Below, one piece after another: positions 7,007 to 13,928 of a stretch of DNA of 26,620 bases. Position numbers and translations under genes: made by a program. This DNA comes from a virus: positions 1-26,620 of the IMG/VR virus record IMGVR_UViG_3300037099_000250. One strand, written 5' to 3'. The stretch's first letter is position 1, and the number at the start of each line of letters is the position of its first letter. Under the pieces are notes generated by a model. It was not told the DNA's origin. It ran no database searches and worked only from the letters and a program-made list of their open reading frames with translations.

Positions 7007-7641
7007 TGTCCCTCACTCCAGAACAGATCGAGCAGAACTGGACTCGTTTTACGTTGCTGTGTGAACGAACTGGCGATCGTGTTGCATCGATCAAGTCGAT
7101 GCTTGATGAAATTGATGAAAGGCTGTGCCTGTGTCCAGCGTCAGCGAAGCGCGATTACCACTGTTGTTTTGCGGGTGGATTGGTTGATCACAGTTTACGT
7201 GTTCTCAACAACCTCGTCACGATCAACAATGCTTATAATTGGAAGCTACCGAAGCAGAGCATGATCATTGCATCGTTGTTTCACGACCTCGGAAAGGTTG
7301 GTCTTCCAGGAAAGGAATCGTCAAACGACTTCTACGTTCCTCAGACTGATTCTTGGCGTCGCGACAAGTTGGGTGAGGAATACACGTATAATAACAATAT
7401 AACATACATGACGACGCCCGATCGAACCGTGTTCGTCCTGCAACACTACGGCATCACGTTGAACGCTGATGAGTGGTTGGCGATCAAGCTCAACGACGGA
7501 ATGGTTCTGCCCGAGAACAAACCCTATTGCTTGAAGATCTCGCCGCTCGTCTATGGATTATCAACGGCAGATTACATTTCAACGGTCAGCGAAAAGGACG
7601 TATTTTATTGGCCTGCCGTTGATCAAGACGTTACAGAATGA
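7006..7641 (+). CDS. HD-domain metal-dependent phosphohydrolase
   Basis: A 211-residue protein beginning at ATG 7006, which overlaps the preceding TGA by one base; the GTG at 7003 is three bases upstream but less likely. Metal-binding pattern: His62 in GGLVDHSLRVL, then H93-D94 with K97 in SLFHDLGKVG, and a later GLSTADYIST with the distal Asp. This is the HD superfamily (phosphohydrolases acting on nucleotides or cyclic nucleotides). Homologous proteins occur in large phages near nucleotide-metabolism genes. The substrate cannot be deduced; a dNTP/dNMP phosphohydrolase or signalling nucleotide hydrolase is possible. Confidence 0.75.
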   Translation: MSLTPEQIEQNWTRFTLLCERTGDRVASIKSMLDEIDERLCLCPASAKRDYHCCFAGGLVDHSLRVLNNLVTINNAYNWKLPKQSMIIASLFHDLGKVGLPGKESSNDFYVPQTDSWRRDKLGEEYTYNNNITYMTTPDRTVFVLQHYGITLNADEWLAIKLNDGMVLPENKPYCLKISPLVYGLSTADYISTVSEKDVFYWPAVDQDVTE

Positions 7642-7651
7642 TACTTATTCC

Positions 7652-7873
7652 ATGAGCAACCTGCTCAAAGAGTACATTCGGTTAGCGGTTTTGGAAGCGC
7701 ATGATGCTCGGGTACCAAATCAATTGGTTTCCGATGACGTTGATGATGATGAAAGCGGCGAAGCGGTCGACGAGATGGGTGCAGGAGCTGGATCAGGCGG
7801 AATTGCGGGTTATACCGCTCCGTTGGGAGCAGATCCTGACCAACTTGGACGATCTAAAAACGGTAAGCGGTAG
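7652..7873 (+). CDS. Small protein with LLKEY N-terminus and GIAGYTAPLG tail
   Basis: A 73-residue protein starting at ATG 7652, 10 nt after the HD gene stop. It has an amphipathic N-terminal helix (SNLLKEYIRLAVLEA), an acidic linker (DDVDDDES), a Gly/Ala-rich segment and a GIAGYTAPLG motif that I recall from small proteins of other large phages. The N-terminal helix resembles the start of the proteins at 17964 and 18302. A head-internal or scaffold-like role is conceivable but unproven. Function unknown. Confidence 0.5.
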   Translation: MSNLLKEYIRLAVLEAHDARVPNQLVSDDVDDDESGEAVDEMGAGAGSGGIAGYTAPLGADPDQLGRSKNGKR

Positions 7874-7956
7874 AAACAAACGTGGTAAAACGATCTTGAA
7901 CAACGCAGGGTGCGGTGTTAGGATCGAATTCGTAAGAAGGAAAGAGGAAGACGAAG

Positions 7957-8886
7957 ATGGCTGTGAACCTAGACGCAATTCGTAAGCGGATACTCGAACT
8001 AAGCGGACAGAGCAAGAACTCATCTGTCCAACTATGGAAACCGACGGTAGGCGAGTACAGAGTGCGTCCGCTACCTTGGAAGGATACGACTCCTGAGCAA
8101 CCGATAAAGGAACTGAGGTTTTATTACCTCGGTGAACAACGCAGGATCCTTGCTCCGATACAGTTCAATAAGCCTGATCCCATTGCTGAGCTAACGCGGA
8201 AGCTGTATTCGAGCGGTTCGGCTGAAGATCGTGAGTTGGCAAAGAAGCTGCGAGCAAAGACGACGGCATACATTCCGATCATCGTTCGTGGTCAGGAGGA
8301 CAAGGGTGTTCTGGTTTGGAGCTTGAATCCGTTCCTGTACCAACGAATGTTGAGCTTCTTCACAGATGAAGATGGCGGTGATTACCTTGATCACGAGACA
8401 GGAAACGATCTAAAGGTCGCTCTTGTTCCTTCGAAGAAGGTGTACAACGGTAAAGCTCAACTCGACACGAACATCGATCTCAAACGTTCGTGTAAGCTAT
8501 CTGACGATCCTGCTCAGGCCAAGAAATGGCTCGATGCGATTCCTGATCTAAACGACCTGTATAAGTTACAGACGTATGATGAGATCTCATCGTCATTGAA
8601 CACGTGGCTCGATAGCGGAACAGCGATTGATCCAAAGGCTGATGGCGCCGCTCGTGGGGCTAAGCCGAAGGATGATCTCGACCTGTTGAAGGAAGAGATT
8701 GCCGCACAACCCGTTGTCGTTGAGTCGAAGAAGGCTGCGATCGATGAATCCGTGGTTGTTGAAAAGACCGCAACAAAGAAAGCGTCGAAGAAAGCTGTTA
8801 GCATCGATGATGACGATGATGCACCGAAGCCCGTGAAGCAGAGCCTCGAAGATGCATTTGCAGACCTGATGGTCGACGAGTCCTAA
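7957..8886 (+). CDS. gp32-like single-stranded DNA-binding protein
   Basis: A 309-residue protein from ATG 7957 with a purine-rich ribosome-binding region (AAGGAAAGAGGAAG) upstream. The N-terminal domain has LWKPTVGEYRVRPLPW (residues 26-41), then YYLGEQRRI and a basic stretch. This pattern, a long OB-fold domain with 'G-x-x-x-V-R-x-L-P' near the start, is typical of gp32-like SSBs of T4-related and other large phages. The C-terminus is strongly acidic (SIDDDDDAPKPV and LMVDES), as expected for an SSB tail that binds replication partners. It lies just before recA. Unlike T4 gp32, I do not see a clear Cys/His zinc-binding set. Confidence 0.75.
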   Translation: MAVNLDAIRKRILELSGQSKNSSVQLWKPTVGEYRVRPLPWKDTTPEQPIKELRFYYLGEQRRILAPIQFNKPDPIAELTRKLYSSGSAEDRELAKKLRAKTTAYIPIIVRGQEDKGVLVWSLNPFLYQRMLSFFTDEDGGDYLDHETGNDLKVALVPSKKVYNGKAQLDTNIDLKRSCKLSDDPAQAKKWLDAIPDLNDLYKLQTYDEISSSLNTWLDSGTAIDPKADGAARGAKPKDDLDLLKEEIAAQPVVVESKKAAIDESVVVEKTATKKASKKAVSIDDDDDAPKPVKQSLEDAFADLMVDES

Positions 8887-8896
8887 CGTTGTAGCT

Positions 8897-8918
8897 GGTG
8901 GCGATGTTCATTGCCACC
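8897..8918 (+). other. Stable hairpin between SSB gene and tRNA-like element
   Basis: GGTGGCGAT (8897-8905), loop GTTC and ATTGCCACC (8910-8918) form a 9-bp stem with one G-U pair, starting 10 nt after the SSB stop. There is no good T-run after it, so an intrinsic terminator is doubtful. It may stabilise the SSB mRNA 3' end or mark an RNA-processing site before the tRNA-like element. Confidence 0.55.
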
Positions 8919-8921
8919 GAT

Positions 8922-8991
8922 GCGTTTCTGGTGTAAAGTCGCACGCCCGGGATCCAATCGGGAGATGGAGGTGCAAGTCCTCCGTTACGCT
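8922..8991 (+). tRNA. Degenerate tRNA-Gly(UCC)-like element
   Basis: The sequence folds as a cloverleaf: acceptor GCGTTTC/GTTACGC (two T-T mismatches), TG linker, D arm GTGT/GCAC with a 6-nt loop, anticodon arm CCCGG/TCGGG with loop GATCCAA, a 4-nt variable region, T arm GGAGG/CCTCC with loop TGCAAGT, discriminator T and then CA. It aligns with bacterial tRNA-Gly(UCC) (TGGTGTAA, GCAC, TCCAAT blocks). It lacks the D-loop GG, the U33 of the anticodon loop and the TTC of the T-loop. It is either a decaying tRNA or a tRNA-like RNA with a non-translational role. It sits between SSB and RecA genes. Confidence 0.5.
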
Positions 8992-9027
8992 CAAATTCTA
9001 TCAAATCACAATGTTCGTGGAGGTTAC

Positions 9028-10263
9028 GTGGCCAAGAAAGAGAAGCTCGAAGCAGGTTCTGTTAAAACTGATACAGAAGTACTCGATGAGTTAGATCAGC
9101 TGACAAGTTCGCTTATTCGAGATATAAATAAGGAATTTGGTCTACGAGTTGCTTATAACTTGGCGGAAACGCAGGCTCCAACTGTTGTTAAACGTTGGAT
9201 TCCGACTGGATCCATACAATTAGATTATGCGATCAGGAACGCTCCTGGAGGAGGTTATCCTGAGGGAAGGATCATCGAGATCGCCGGAGTTCCTTCAGTT
9301 GGTAAGAGTCACCTTGTCTACCATACAGCTGCTAATGTCCAAGCGATGGGCGGACTAGTCGTATATATTGACACGGAGAATGCAACGCCGATCGATAAAC
9401 TCAAGTTGATGGGAATTGACATTCGTAAGCGATTTGTGTACTGCGATACACACTGTACAGAAGAGGTGTTCAAGATCGTTGAATCGATCATTCTAAAGGC
9501 AAAGTCGATGCCTTCGACGAAGGATGTGCCAATTCTCGTTGTTTGGGATTCAGTTGCGGCATCATCGCCAAAGGCTGAACTTGAGGGTGATTACGATAAG
9601 GATACGATGGGTCTACAGGCACGCGTCATAAGCAAGGCGATGCGAAAGATCACGGGTGTCATCGGTCAGAACAACATCACGTTCATCTGTGTCAATCAAC
9701 TGAGGGACGCGATCGGCGTGATGCACGGTGATCCACAAACGACGCCGGGCGGAAAAGCTATTCCATACCATGCTAGCGTTCGATTACGATTGACATCTGG
9801 ATCGCAGGTCAAGGATAAACACGGAAACGTCATCGGAATTCACGTGATCTGCACCGTGAAGAAGAACAAGGTCGCTCATCCTTTCAGAAAATACGAGTTT
9901 GATATCATCTTCGGATCTGGAATTTCAGAATGCGAGTACATCTTTGATGAGGTTCGTTCGTACTGCGCAGAAAACGATGTTACATTCGATTGGACGGATG
10001 AAAAGGGCGTTGTTCACAACGTCATGGCAACAGTTGCGGGTACATCAGGTTGGAAGGATCTAATTGTCAGTGATACGAAGACGGGTGAAGTTCTCGTTGA
10101 GAAGAAGTTCTACAAGCCTGCATTCGGCGACGTGATGAAGGATCCACAGACGAAGTTCTTCGTCGATAAGGTGATCGAGGCTACATATACGCTAAAAGTG
10201 GGCGAGAAAGCCATGGACGAGGGTGAATCGCCAGCAAGCGATGACGTTGAAGACGAGAGTTAA
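9028..10263 (+). CDS. RecA/UvsX-like recombinase
   Basis: A 411-residue strand-exchange ATPase. I choose GTG 9028 because GTGGAGG (9017-9023) lies just upstream, and because the upstream in-frame extension from 8911 runs through the tRNA-like element. Walker A is GVPSVGKS (residues 87-94); the Walker B region is ILVVWDSVAA. The segment NITFICVNQLRD matches RecA loop regions, and TTPGGKAIPYHASVRLRL matches the L2-proximal region of RecA. The acidic C-terminus (SDDVEDES) is also RecA-like. It pairs ssDNA with duplex DNA for recombination-dependent replication and repair, with the upstream SSB as partner. The coding frame is continuous, with no intron. Confidence 0.9.
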   Translation: MAKKEKLEAGSVKTDTEVLDELDQLTSSLIRDINKEFGLRVAYNLAETQAPTVVKRWIPTGSIQLDYAIRNAPGGGYPEGRIIEIAGVPSVGKSHLVYHTAANVQAMGGLVVYIDTENATPIDKLKLMGIDIRKRFVYCDTHCTEEVFKIVESIILKAKSMPSTKDVPILVVWDSVAASSPKAELEGDYDKDTMGLQARVISKAMRKITGVIGQNNITFICVNQLRDAIGVMHGDPQTTPGGKAIPYHASVRLRLTSGSQVKDKHGNVIGIHVICTVKKNKVAHPFRKYEFDIIFGSGISECEYIFDEVRSYCAENDVTFDWTDEKGVVHNVMATVAGTSGWKDLIVSDTKTGEVLVEKKFYKPAFGDVMKDPQTKFFVDKVIEATYTLKVGEKAMDEGESPASDDVEDES

Positions 10264-11064
10264 GTGATCGAGTGTATGATATGTCATGCACAATTCACGA
10301 TGGTTTCTAACTCGCACATCAAGAAACATGGATTGACGTGTGAAGAGTACAAACGAATGTTTCCAGGCGTTGTTTTAGCCAAACAAACGTGGTTAGACGA
10401 ATGGCGTAATAGCGATGTTAATAAACGACATTGTCGTGAACAAGCAATCATCATGCTTAATGATGATGAAATTCAAAAACGACGACGCGTAGGATTGAAT
10501 GAAATGTGGCAGGATTCTTTGTACCGTGAACGTCACGCAAAGGCAATGAAGGTTGCACTAAGCGTCGAGAGTTATCGTCAAAAAATAAAAAATCGAGTTG
10601 TCACGCATCGCATGCGAATGTCTAACTTTGATAAGTGGGTTGCTGATTTTGGTCACGATGAAGCCATTAAACGCCAAGCAGATTGGATGTCAAAGAACGT
10701 TTTACCCACGAAATCTAAGAACACAAAGATTGAATTGATGGTTCAAACCATGCTAGATGAATTACGTGTTGAGTACAAAACGCAGTTTCCAGTTCTTCAT
10801 TACTTGTGTGATGTGTACGTTCAATCATTGAATTTGATCATTGAAGTTAATGGAAATTATTGGCACGCAAATCCATCGATTTTTAAATCTGATGACATCA
10901 TTGGACATAAGAAAACGTTAGCCAAAGAATTATGGCATAATGATGAACGTAGAGTAAATGAATTAATTGAAATGGGTTATAAAGTTCTTGTTCTTTGGGA
11001 AAGTGACATTAAGAAGATGAATTCAACGCAGTTAAAAACACTGATAGACGAAAGGATAACGTAA
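10264..11064 (+). CDS. Free-standing homing endonuclease, EDxHD/Vsr-like
   Basis: A 266-residue protein; GTG 10264 directly follows the recA stop, with a GACGAGAG ribosome-binding region. The N-terminus has a C2H2 zinc finger (C4, C7, H18, H22). Residues 150-250 form a very-short-patch-repair-type nuclease domain: E157 (KIELMV), D183 (LCDVYV), IIEVNGNYWH with H201, and D227 (NDERR), then a VLVLWESDI strand. This matches the EDxHD homing endonuclease family, whose member I-Bth0305I is encoded in a recA intron of a Bacillus phage. Here it is outside any intron but next to recA. Its codons are more A/T-rich than its neighbours, consistent with a mobile gene. Confidence 0.75.
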   Translation: MIECMICHAQFTMVSNSHIKKHGLTCEEYKRMFPGVVLAKQTWLDEWRNSDVNKRHCREQAIIMLNDDEIQKRRRVGLNEMWQDSLYRERHAKAMKVALSVESYRQKIKNRVVTHRMRMSNFDKWVADFGHDEAIKRQADWMSKNVLPTKSKNTKIELMVQTMLDELRVEYKTQFPVLHYLCDVYVQSLNLIIEVNGNYWHANPSIFKSDDIIGHKKTLAKELWHNDERRVNELIEMGYKVLVLWESDIKKMNSTQLKTLIDERIT

Positions 11065-11069
11065 CAACA

Positions 11070-11516
11070 ATGAACATCAACGTAAAAGTTAAACTGGATG
11101 CCATTACCGCTTCGTTGCCAACGTATGCTACCGCCGGTTCTGCTTGCTGCGACGTTCGAGCCGCCCATGATGCCGTCGTTCAGATGCGTGGTGGAACAGC
11201 TTTGATCGGCACCGGACTCTTTCTCGAGGTCCCGGATGGGTACGAGTGTCAGATTAGGCCACGGTCTGGATTGGCGTTGAAACATTGCATCACCGTTCTC
11301 AATTCTCCTGGTACGTTAGACAGCGATTATCGAGGAGAACTGAAGATTTTATTGATCAATCATTCATGCTATTATGATTTTAACATCAATTCGGGCGATC
11401 GCATTGCACAGATCGCGTTCGTTCCTGTTACTCAAGCAACGTTTGACGTTGTCGATGAATTGAATGAAACCGAACGCGGTGAAGGTGGATTCGGATCGAC
11501 TGGTGTCGCCGGCTGA
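11070..11516 (+). CDS. dut: dUTPase, trimeric type
   Basis: A 148-residue dUTP pyrophosphatase (dUTP to dUMP and PPi). All five motifs are visible: AGSACCDVRA (1), RPRSGLAL (2), VLNSPGTLDSDYRGEL (3, with the catalytic Asp and the uracil-pocket Tyr), GDRIAQI (4) and RGEGGFGSTG (5, the C-terminal lid). Length is normal for the homotrimeric family. It lowers dUTP and supplies dUMP to ThyX, encoded downstream. The stop overlaps the next start (TGATG). Confidence 0.95.
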   Translation: MNINVKVKLDAITASLPTYATAGSACCDVRAAHDAVVQMRGGTALIGTGLFLEVPDGYECQIRPRSGLALKHCITVLNSPGTLDSDYRGELKILLINHSCYYDFNINSGDRIAQIAFVPVTQATFDVVDELNETERGEGGFGSTGVAG

Positions 11517-11926
11517 TGGATTTTACCGTTCAGTGGACGATTTCAGCCGACGTTGAATCACTTGTTGATAGCATCGTTGAGTGTAAAAAGGGGTTAGCAA
11601 ACGCTTTAAAGGCGAAGAATCCGTTCAATACGAGGTTGAAGGTCGTTGCTTGTGATGCATATGCTTCGCCGAAGCTATGTGAACTGCTCAATTTGAGCGA
11701 GCTGTGCACGTTGGTTGATCCTGATTCTGATGTTGAAATCGTCGTTGATGAACGTCATCCGATCAAACAATCTGAATTTTCAACGCCGATCGCAGGGTTT
11801 GAACTGTTTACGTTGTATAACGATGAAATAATAGGTGATGATCGTATCAGGATCATTGTTCTGTGCGAAGTTGGTAACGATAACGTTGAGATTTACTATG
11901 GCAACGTGGAGTTGGTGAGTTCATGA
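11516..11926 (+). CDS. Hypothetical protein, 136 aa
   Basis: I do not recognise the family. ATG 11516 overlaps the dUTPase stop by one base. The protein is acidic with alternating beta/alpha character and two Cys in the middle third; no catalytic motif or membrane segment is evident. It overlaps the following gene by 4 nt (ATGA), so dut and the two unknowns form a tightly coupled unit. Confidence 0.6.
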   Translation: MDFTVQWTISADVESLVDSIVECKKGLANALKAKNPFNTRLKVVACDAYASPKLCELLNLSELCTLVDPDSDVEIVVDERHPIKQSEFSTPIAGFELFTLYNDEIIGDDRIRIIVLCEVGNDNVEIYYGNVELVSS

Positions 11927-12168
11927 AGGATGCTGTTCTGTTTTTAGAGTTGTTGACGAAGAGGTTTCCACCCATTTCGAGGCACAGCCATCAGTTGTTG
12001 CTCAGGAACGGGAAGTTGCAATTGAACCTCGTCAACGTCACGCCGTGTTGGAAGTTTACGTTCGATGACTCTGACGTGTTGAAATCAGCAAATCAATTGG
12101 TCGATGAAATTGCACGGATCGTGGTAACAACGAAGGAAGTTCCTCCGCCTCCTGATTCGATTGCTTAG
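11923..12168 (+). CDS. Hypothetical protein, 81 aa
   Basis: Unrecognised. It starts at ATG 11923 overlapping the previous TGA. It has a helical N-terminus (LFLELLTKRF), a beta-like middle, and a Pro-rich C-terminus (EVPPPPDSIA). It ends with TAG only 6 nt before the convergent minus-strand gene, so transcription of the two may interfere. Confidence 0.55.
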   Translation: MKDAVLFLELLTKRFPPISRHSHQLLLRNGKLQLNLVNVTPCWKFTFDDSDVLKSANQLVDEIARIVVTTKEVPPPPDSIA

Positions 12169-12174
12169 ATGTTT

Positions 12175-12873
12175 TCATATGTATCGTGCGTCTACACATA
12201 CATTCGTTGATGGCACACGATCAGTTGATGGTGCACGTTCAGTTGATGGCATACATCGTTCATAGGCATCGTCTGTTCTCTGTGAGTAACCGTAGTCAAC
12301 AAGCACAATACGTCCATCTGCCGCTTTACCCCATTGCATGTAACCGTCAATGTCATCGAATGTAATTTCATTGTTCTTGCGTAATTTGTACAGTTTTTGT
12401 AGCAATTCGGGTGATTTGTTAGTTATATATTCGTTAGTTATATCTTTGAGGGTTATGAGTCTAGTACGTCCATCATCGTGACCTGTCGCGGCAATATTTA
12501 ACTCTTTATCAGATTTGAACGGTCTAACAAGATCAGCGATGATCCACGTATATTTTTGTTCATCGTACTTGTGGATCTTTGTGATGATTGATTTCAATAG
12601 AGATGATGCATTTTTATAGATTGCAACTTCTTCCTCGTTTTGTATAAGTCCTAATTCGTTGGATGCGATCTTCATAGCAAACCTGCTGCTCAACGTGTAC
12701 GCGACTCGGCTCGAACCCTCGCCTAGTTTTTGTAACCTTCTGTCGGCATACTCAAGTCGCTCTTGTATCGTTTCTAACGACTTGAACTCATAGAGGTTGA
12801 ATCGTTCATTGGCACCGTTCTTCGATCTGATTCTTTCAATCATCAGTTTGATGCATTCGTTGATAGCGTCCAT
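12175..12873 (-). CDS. Protein kinase-like phage protein
   Basis: A 232-residue protein and the only minus-strand gene found here. KLGEGSSRVAYTLSSRFAMKIA (residues about 48-69, read as consecutive parts) looks like a glycine-rich loop plus the VAxK lysine of protein kinases. QWGKAADGRIVLVDYGYS near residue 190 resembles the DFG-region strand with D-x-G (DYG). The catalytic-loop HRD equivalent is not clear, so it may be a minimal or inactive kinase fold. The N-terminus has a helical lead similar to other small phage proteins. The C-terminus carries tandem PST(E/D)R(A/V) hexapeptides made by 18-nt DNA repeats. It is transcribed divergently from the exonuclease gene. Confidence 0.6.
   Translation of the reverse strand: MDAINECIKLMIERIRSKNGANERFNLYEFKSLETIQERLEYADRRLQKLGEGSSRVAYTLSSRFAMKIASNELGLIQNEEEVAIYKNASSLLKSIITKIHKYDEQKYTWIIADLVRPFKSDKELNIAATGHDDGRTRLITLKDITNEYITNKSPELLQKLYKLRKNNEITFDDIDGYMQWGKAADGRIVLVDYGYSQRTDDAYERCMPSTERAPSTDRVPSTNVCVDARYI
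12206..12259. repeat. 18-nt tandem repeat, 3 units, in kinase-like gene
   Basis: Three adjacent 18-nt units start at 12206, 12224 and 12242, each beginning GTTGATGG on the + strand. On the minus strand they encode hexapeptide repeats of the form PST-x-R-x at the C-terminus. Replication slippage could change copy number. Confidence 0.75.
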
Positions 12874-12879
12874 CGTTGA

Positions 12880-12909
12880 TAGGTATCATGCAGTCTACCT
12901 ACCGTTGAA
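12880..12909 (-). promoter_or_regulatory. Minus-strand promoter for kinase-like gene
   Basis: On the minus strand TTCAAC (12904-12909), an 18-nt spacer and TACCTA (12880-12885) lie 6 nt before the ATG (12871-12873), so the mRNA would be leaderless. The -35 overlaps the -35 of the divergent + strand promoter. Confidence 0.4.
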
Positions 12910-12933
12910 CTTCACGTGTTTCGTTGTTACTGT
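12905..12933 (+). promoter_or_regulatory. Sigma-70-like promoter for exonuclease-helicase unit
   Basis: TTGAAC (12905-12910), a 17-nt spacer and TACTGT (12928-12933) end 8 nt before ATG 12942. There is no Shine-Dalgarno sequence, consistent with a leaderless or near-leaderless transcript that continues into the helicase gene. Confidence 0.5.
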
Positions 12934-12941
12934 TGAAGTTC

Positions 12942-13928
12942 ATGGATTTGACGCAAACAGACAGACCCGTTTTGATAATTGATGCGTACAACCTGTTCAT
13001 ACGTAGTTGGGCAGCATTTCCGACGATGTCAACGAATGGTTACCAAATGGGAGGGTGCATAGGGTTTTTAAAGACCATGAGAAGGCTGGTCGATGACGTT
13101 CAACCAAGCGCTGTGTACGTGGCGTGGGAGGGTGGAGGATCGACTAGGAGACGTAAGCTGTTTGCAGAGTACAAACTCGCGCGTAGACCTGAGAAGCTAA
13201 ACAGGTTTTATGAGGATGATATTCCTGACACAGAGGACAACAGAAAGTACCAACTTGAATCATTAATTCACATGTCAAGGTGCATTCCGATCTGTTCGTT
13301 GTACGTTTCTGATTGCGAAGGAGATGATCTCGTTGCATACCTTTGTTGTGGTCCCATGAGGGATCGTAACAAGGTGATCGTGTCGTCTGATAAGGATCTT
13401 TACCAATTGCTAGACGATAAAACGAAGCAATATAGCCTTCATAAGAAAACATTTGTGACGAAAAACGATGTGTTTGAGGAGTTCAGAGTTCAGTCGAAGC
13501 ACTTCGCCATTGCAAAGGCGCTGTGTGGTGATAAGGGCGACAACGTGCCAGGATTCAGAGGAATTGGTTTCAAGACAGTTTCAAAGCTATTCCCATTTCT
13601 TGGATTGGAGGGTGATATCCTGTTACAAGATGTGATTGATTATGCCAGTTCACACGTTGATGAATCGAACAAATTTCGTGACATCGTTGAACACGTTGAG
13701 GATTTACGACGTAATTGGGCATTAGTGTACCTCAATGGAAACATGCTTTCTGCAACGCAACAGGCGACGATAGATGGTCGATTGAGCTCCTATGAGCCGC
13801 GCAGCGATCACGTTGGATTGGTGAGGTTGCTCATCAAGGATGGCATCAACGATTTCAACGTTGCAGACTTCATGTACACGTTCAATTGCATTGAAGGGTT
13901 GAATAGCAATGGCAAAGGAGCTTCTTGA
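12942..13928 (+). CDS. 5'-3' exonuclease / flap endonuclease (RNase H-like)
   Basis: A 328-residue PIN/FEN-family nuclease. ATG 12942 is preferred to the TTG at 12924, which lies in the promoter. Motifs: VLIIDAYNLF (first metal-binding Asp), the FAEYKLARR basic helix, CEGDDLVAYL and VIVSSDKDLYQLL (acidic cluster), and GDKGDNVPGFRGIGFKTV (H3TH DNA-binding segment). It would remove RNA primers and flaps during lagging-strand synthesis, a role that T4 RNase H fills. This complements the short polymerase at 5591, which lacks a nuclease domain. The stop overlaps the helicase start by one base. Confidence 0.85.
   Translation: MDLTQTDRPVLIIDAYNLFIRSWAAFPTMSTNGYQMGGCIGFLKTMRRLVDDVQPSAVYVAWEGGGSTRRRKLFAEYKLARRPEKLNRFYEDDIPDTEDNRKYQLESLIHMSRCIPICSLYVSDCEGDDLVAYLCCGPMRDRNKVIVSSDKDLYQLLDDKTKQYSLHKKTFVTKNDVFEEFRVQSKHFAIAKALCGDKGDNVPGFRGIGFKTVSKLFPFLGLEGDILLQDVIDYASSHVDESNKFRDIVEHVEDLRRNWALVYLNGNMLSATQQATIDGRLSSYEPRSDHVGLVRLLIKDGINDFNVADFMYTFNCIEGLNSNGKGAS

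Noticed and set aside
7701-7985. 94-residue + frame overlapping the 7652 gene and SSB start
   Set aside because: It conflicts with two better supported genes and shows low-complexity Met/Gly content from a shifted reading.
8911-9027. N-terminal extension of RecA from TTG 8911
   Set aside because: It runs through the tRNA-like cloverleaf and lacks a ribosome-binding site, whereas GTG 9028 has GTGGAGG just upstream.
9028-11064. Group I intron around the homing endonuclease
   Set aside because: The recA frame is continuous and complete and the endonuclease starts right at its stop; no split exon or intron core is visible.
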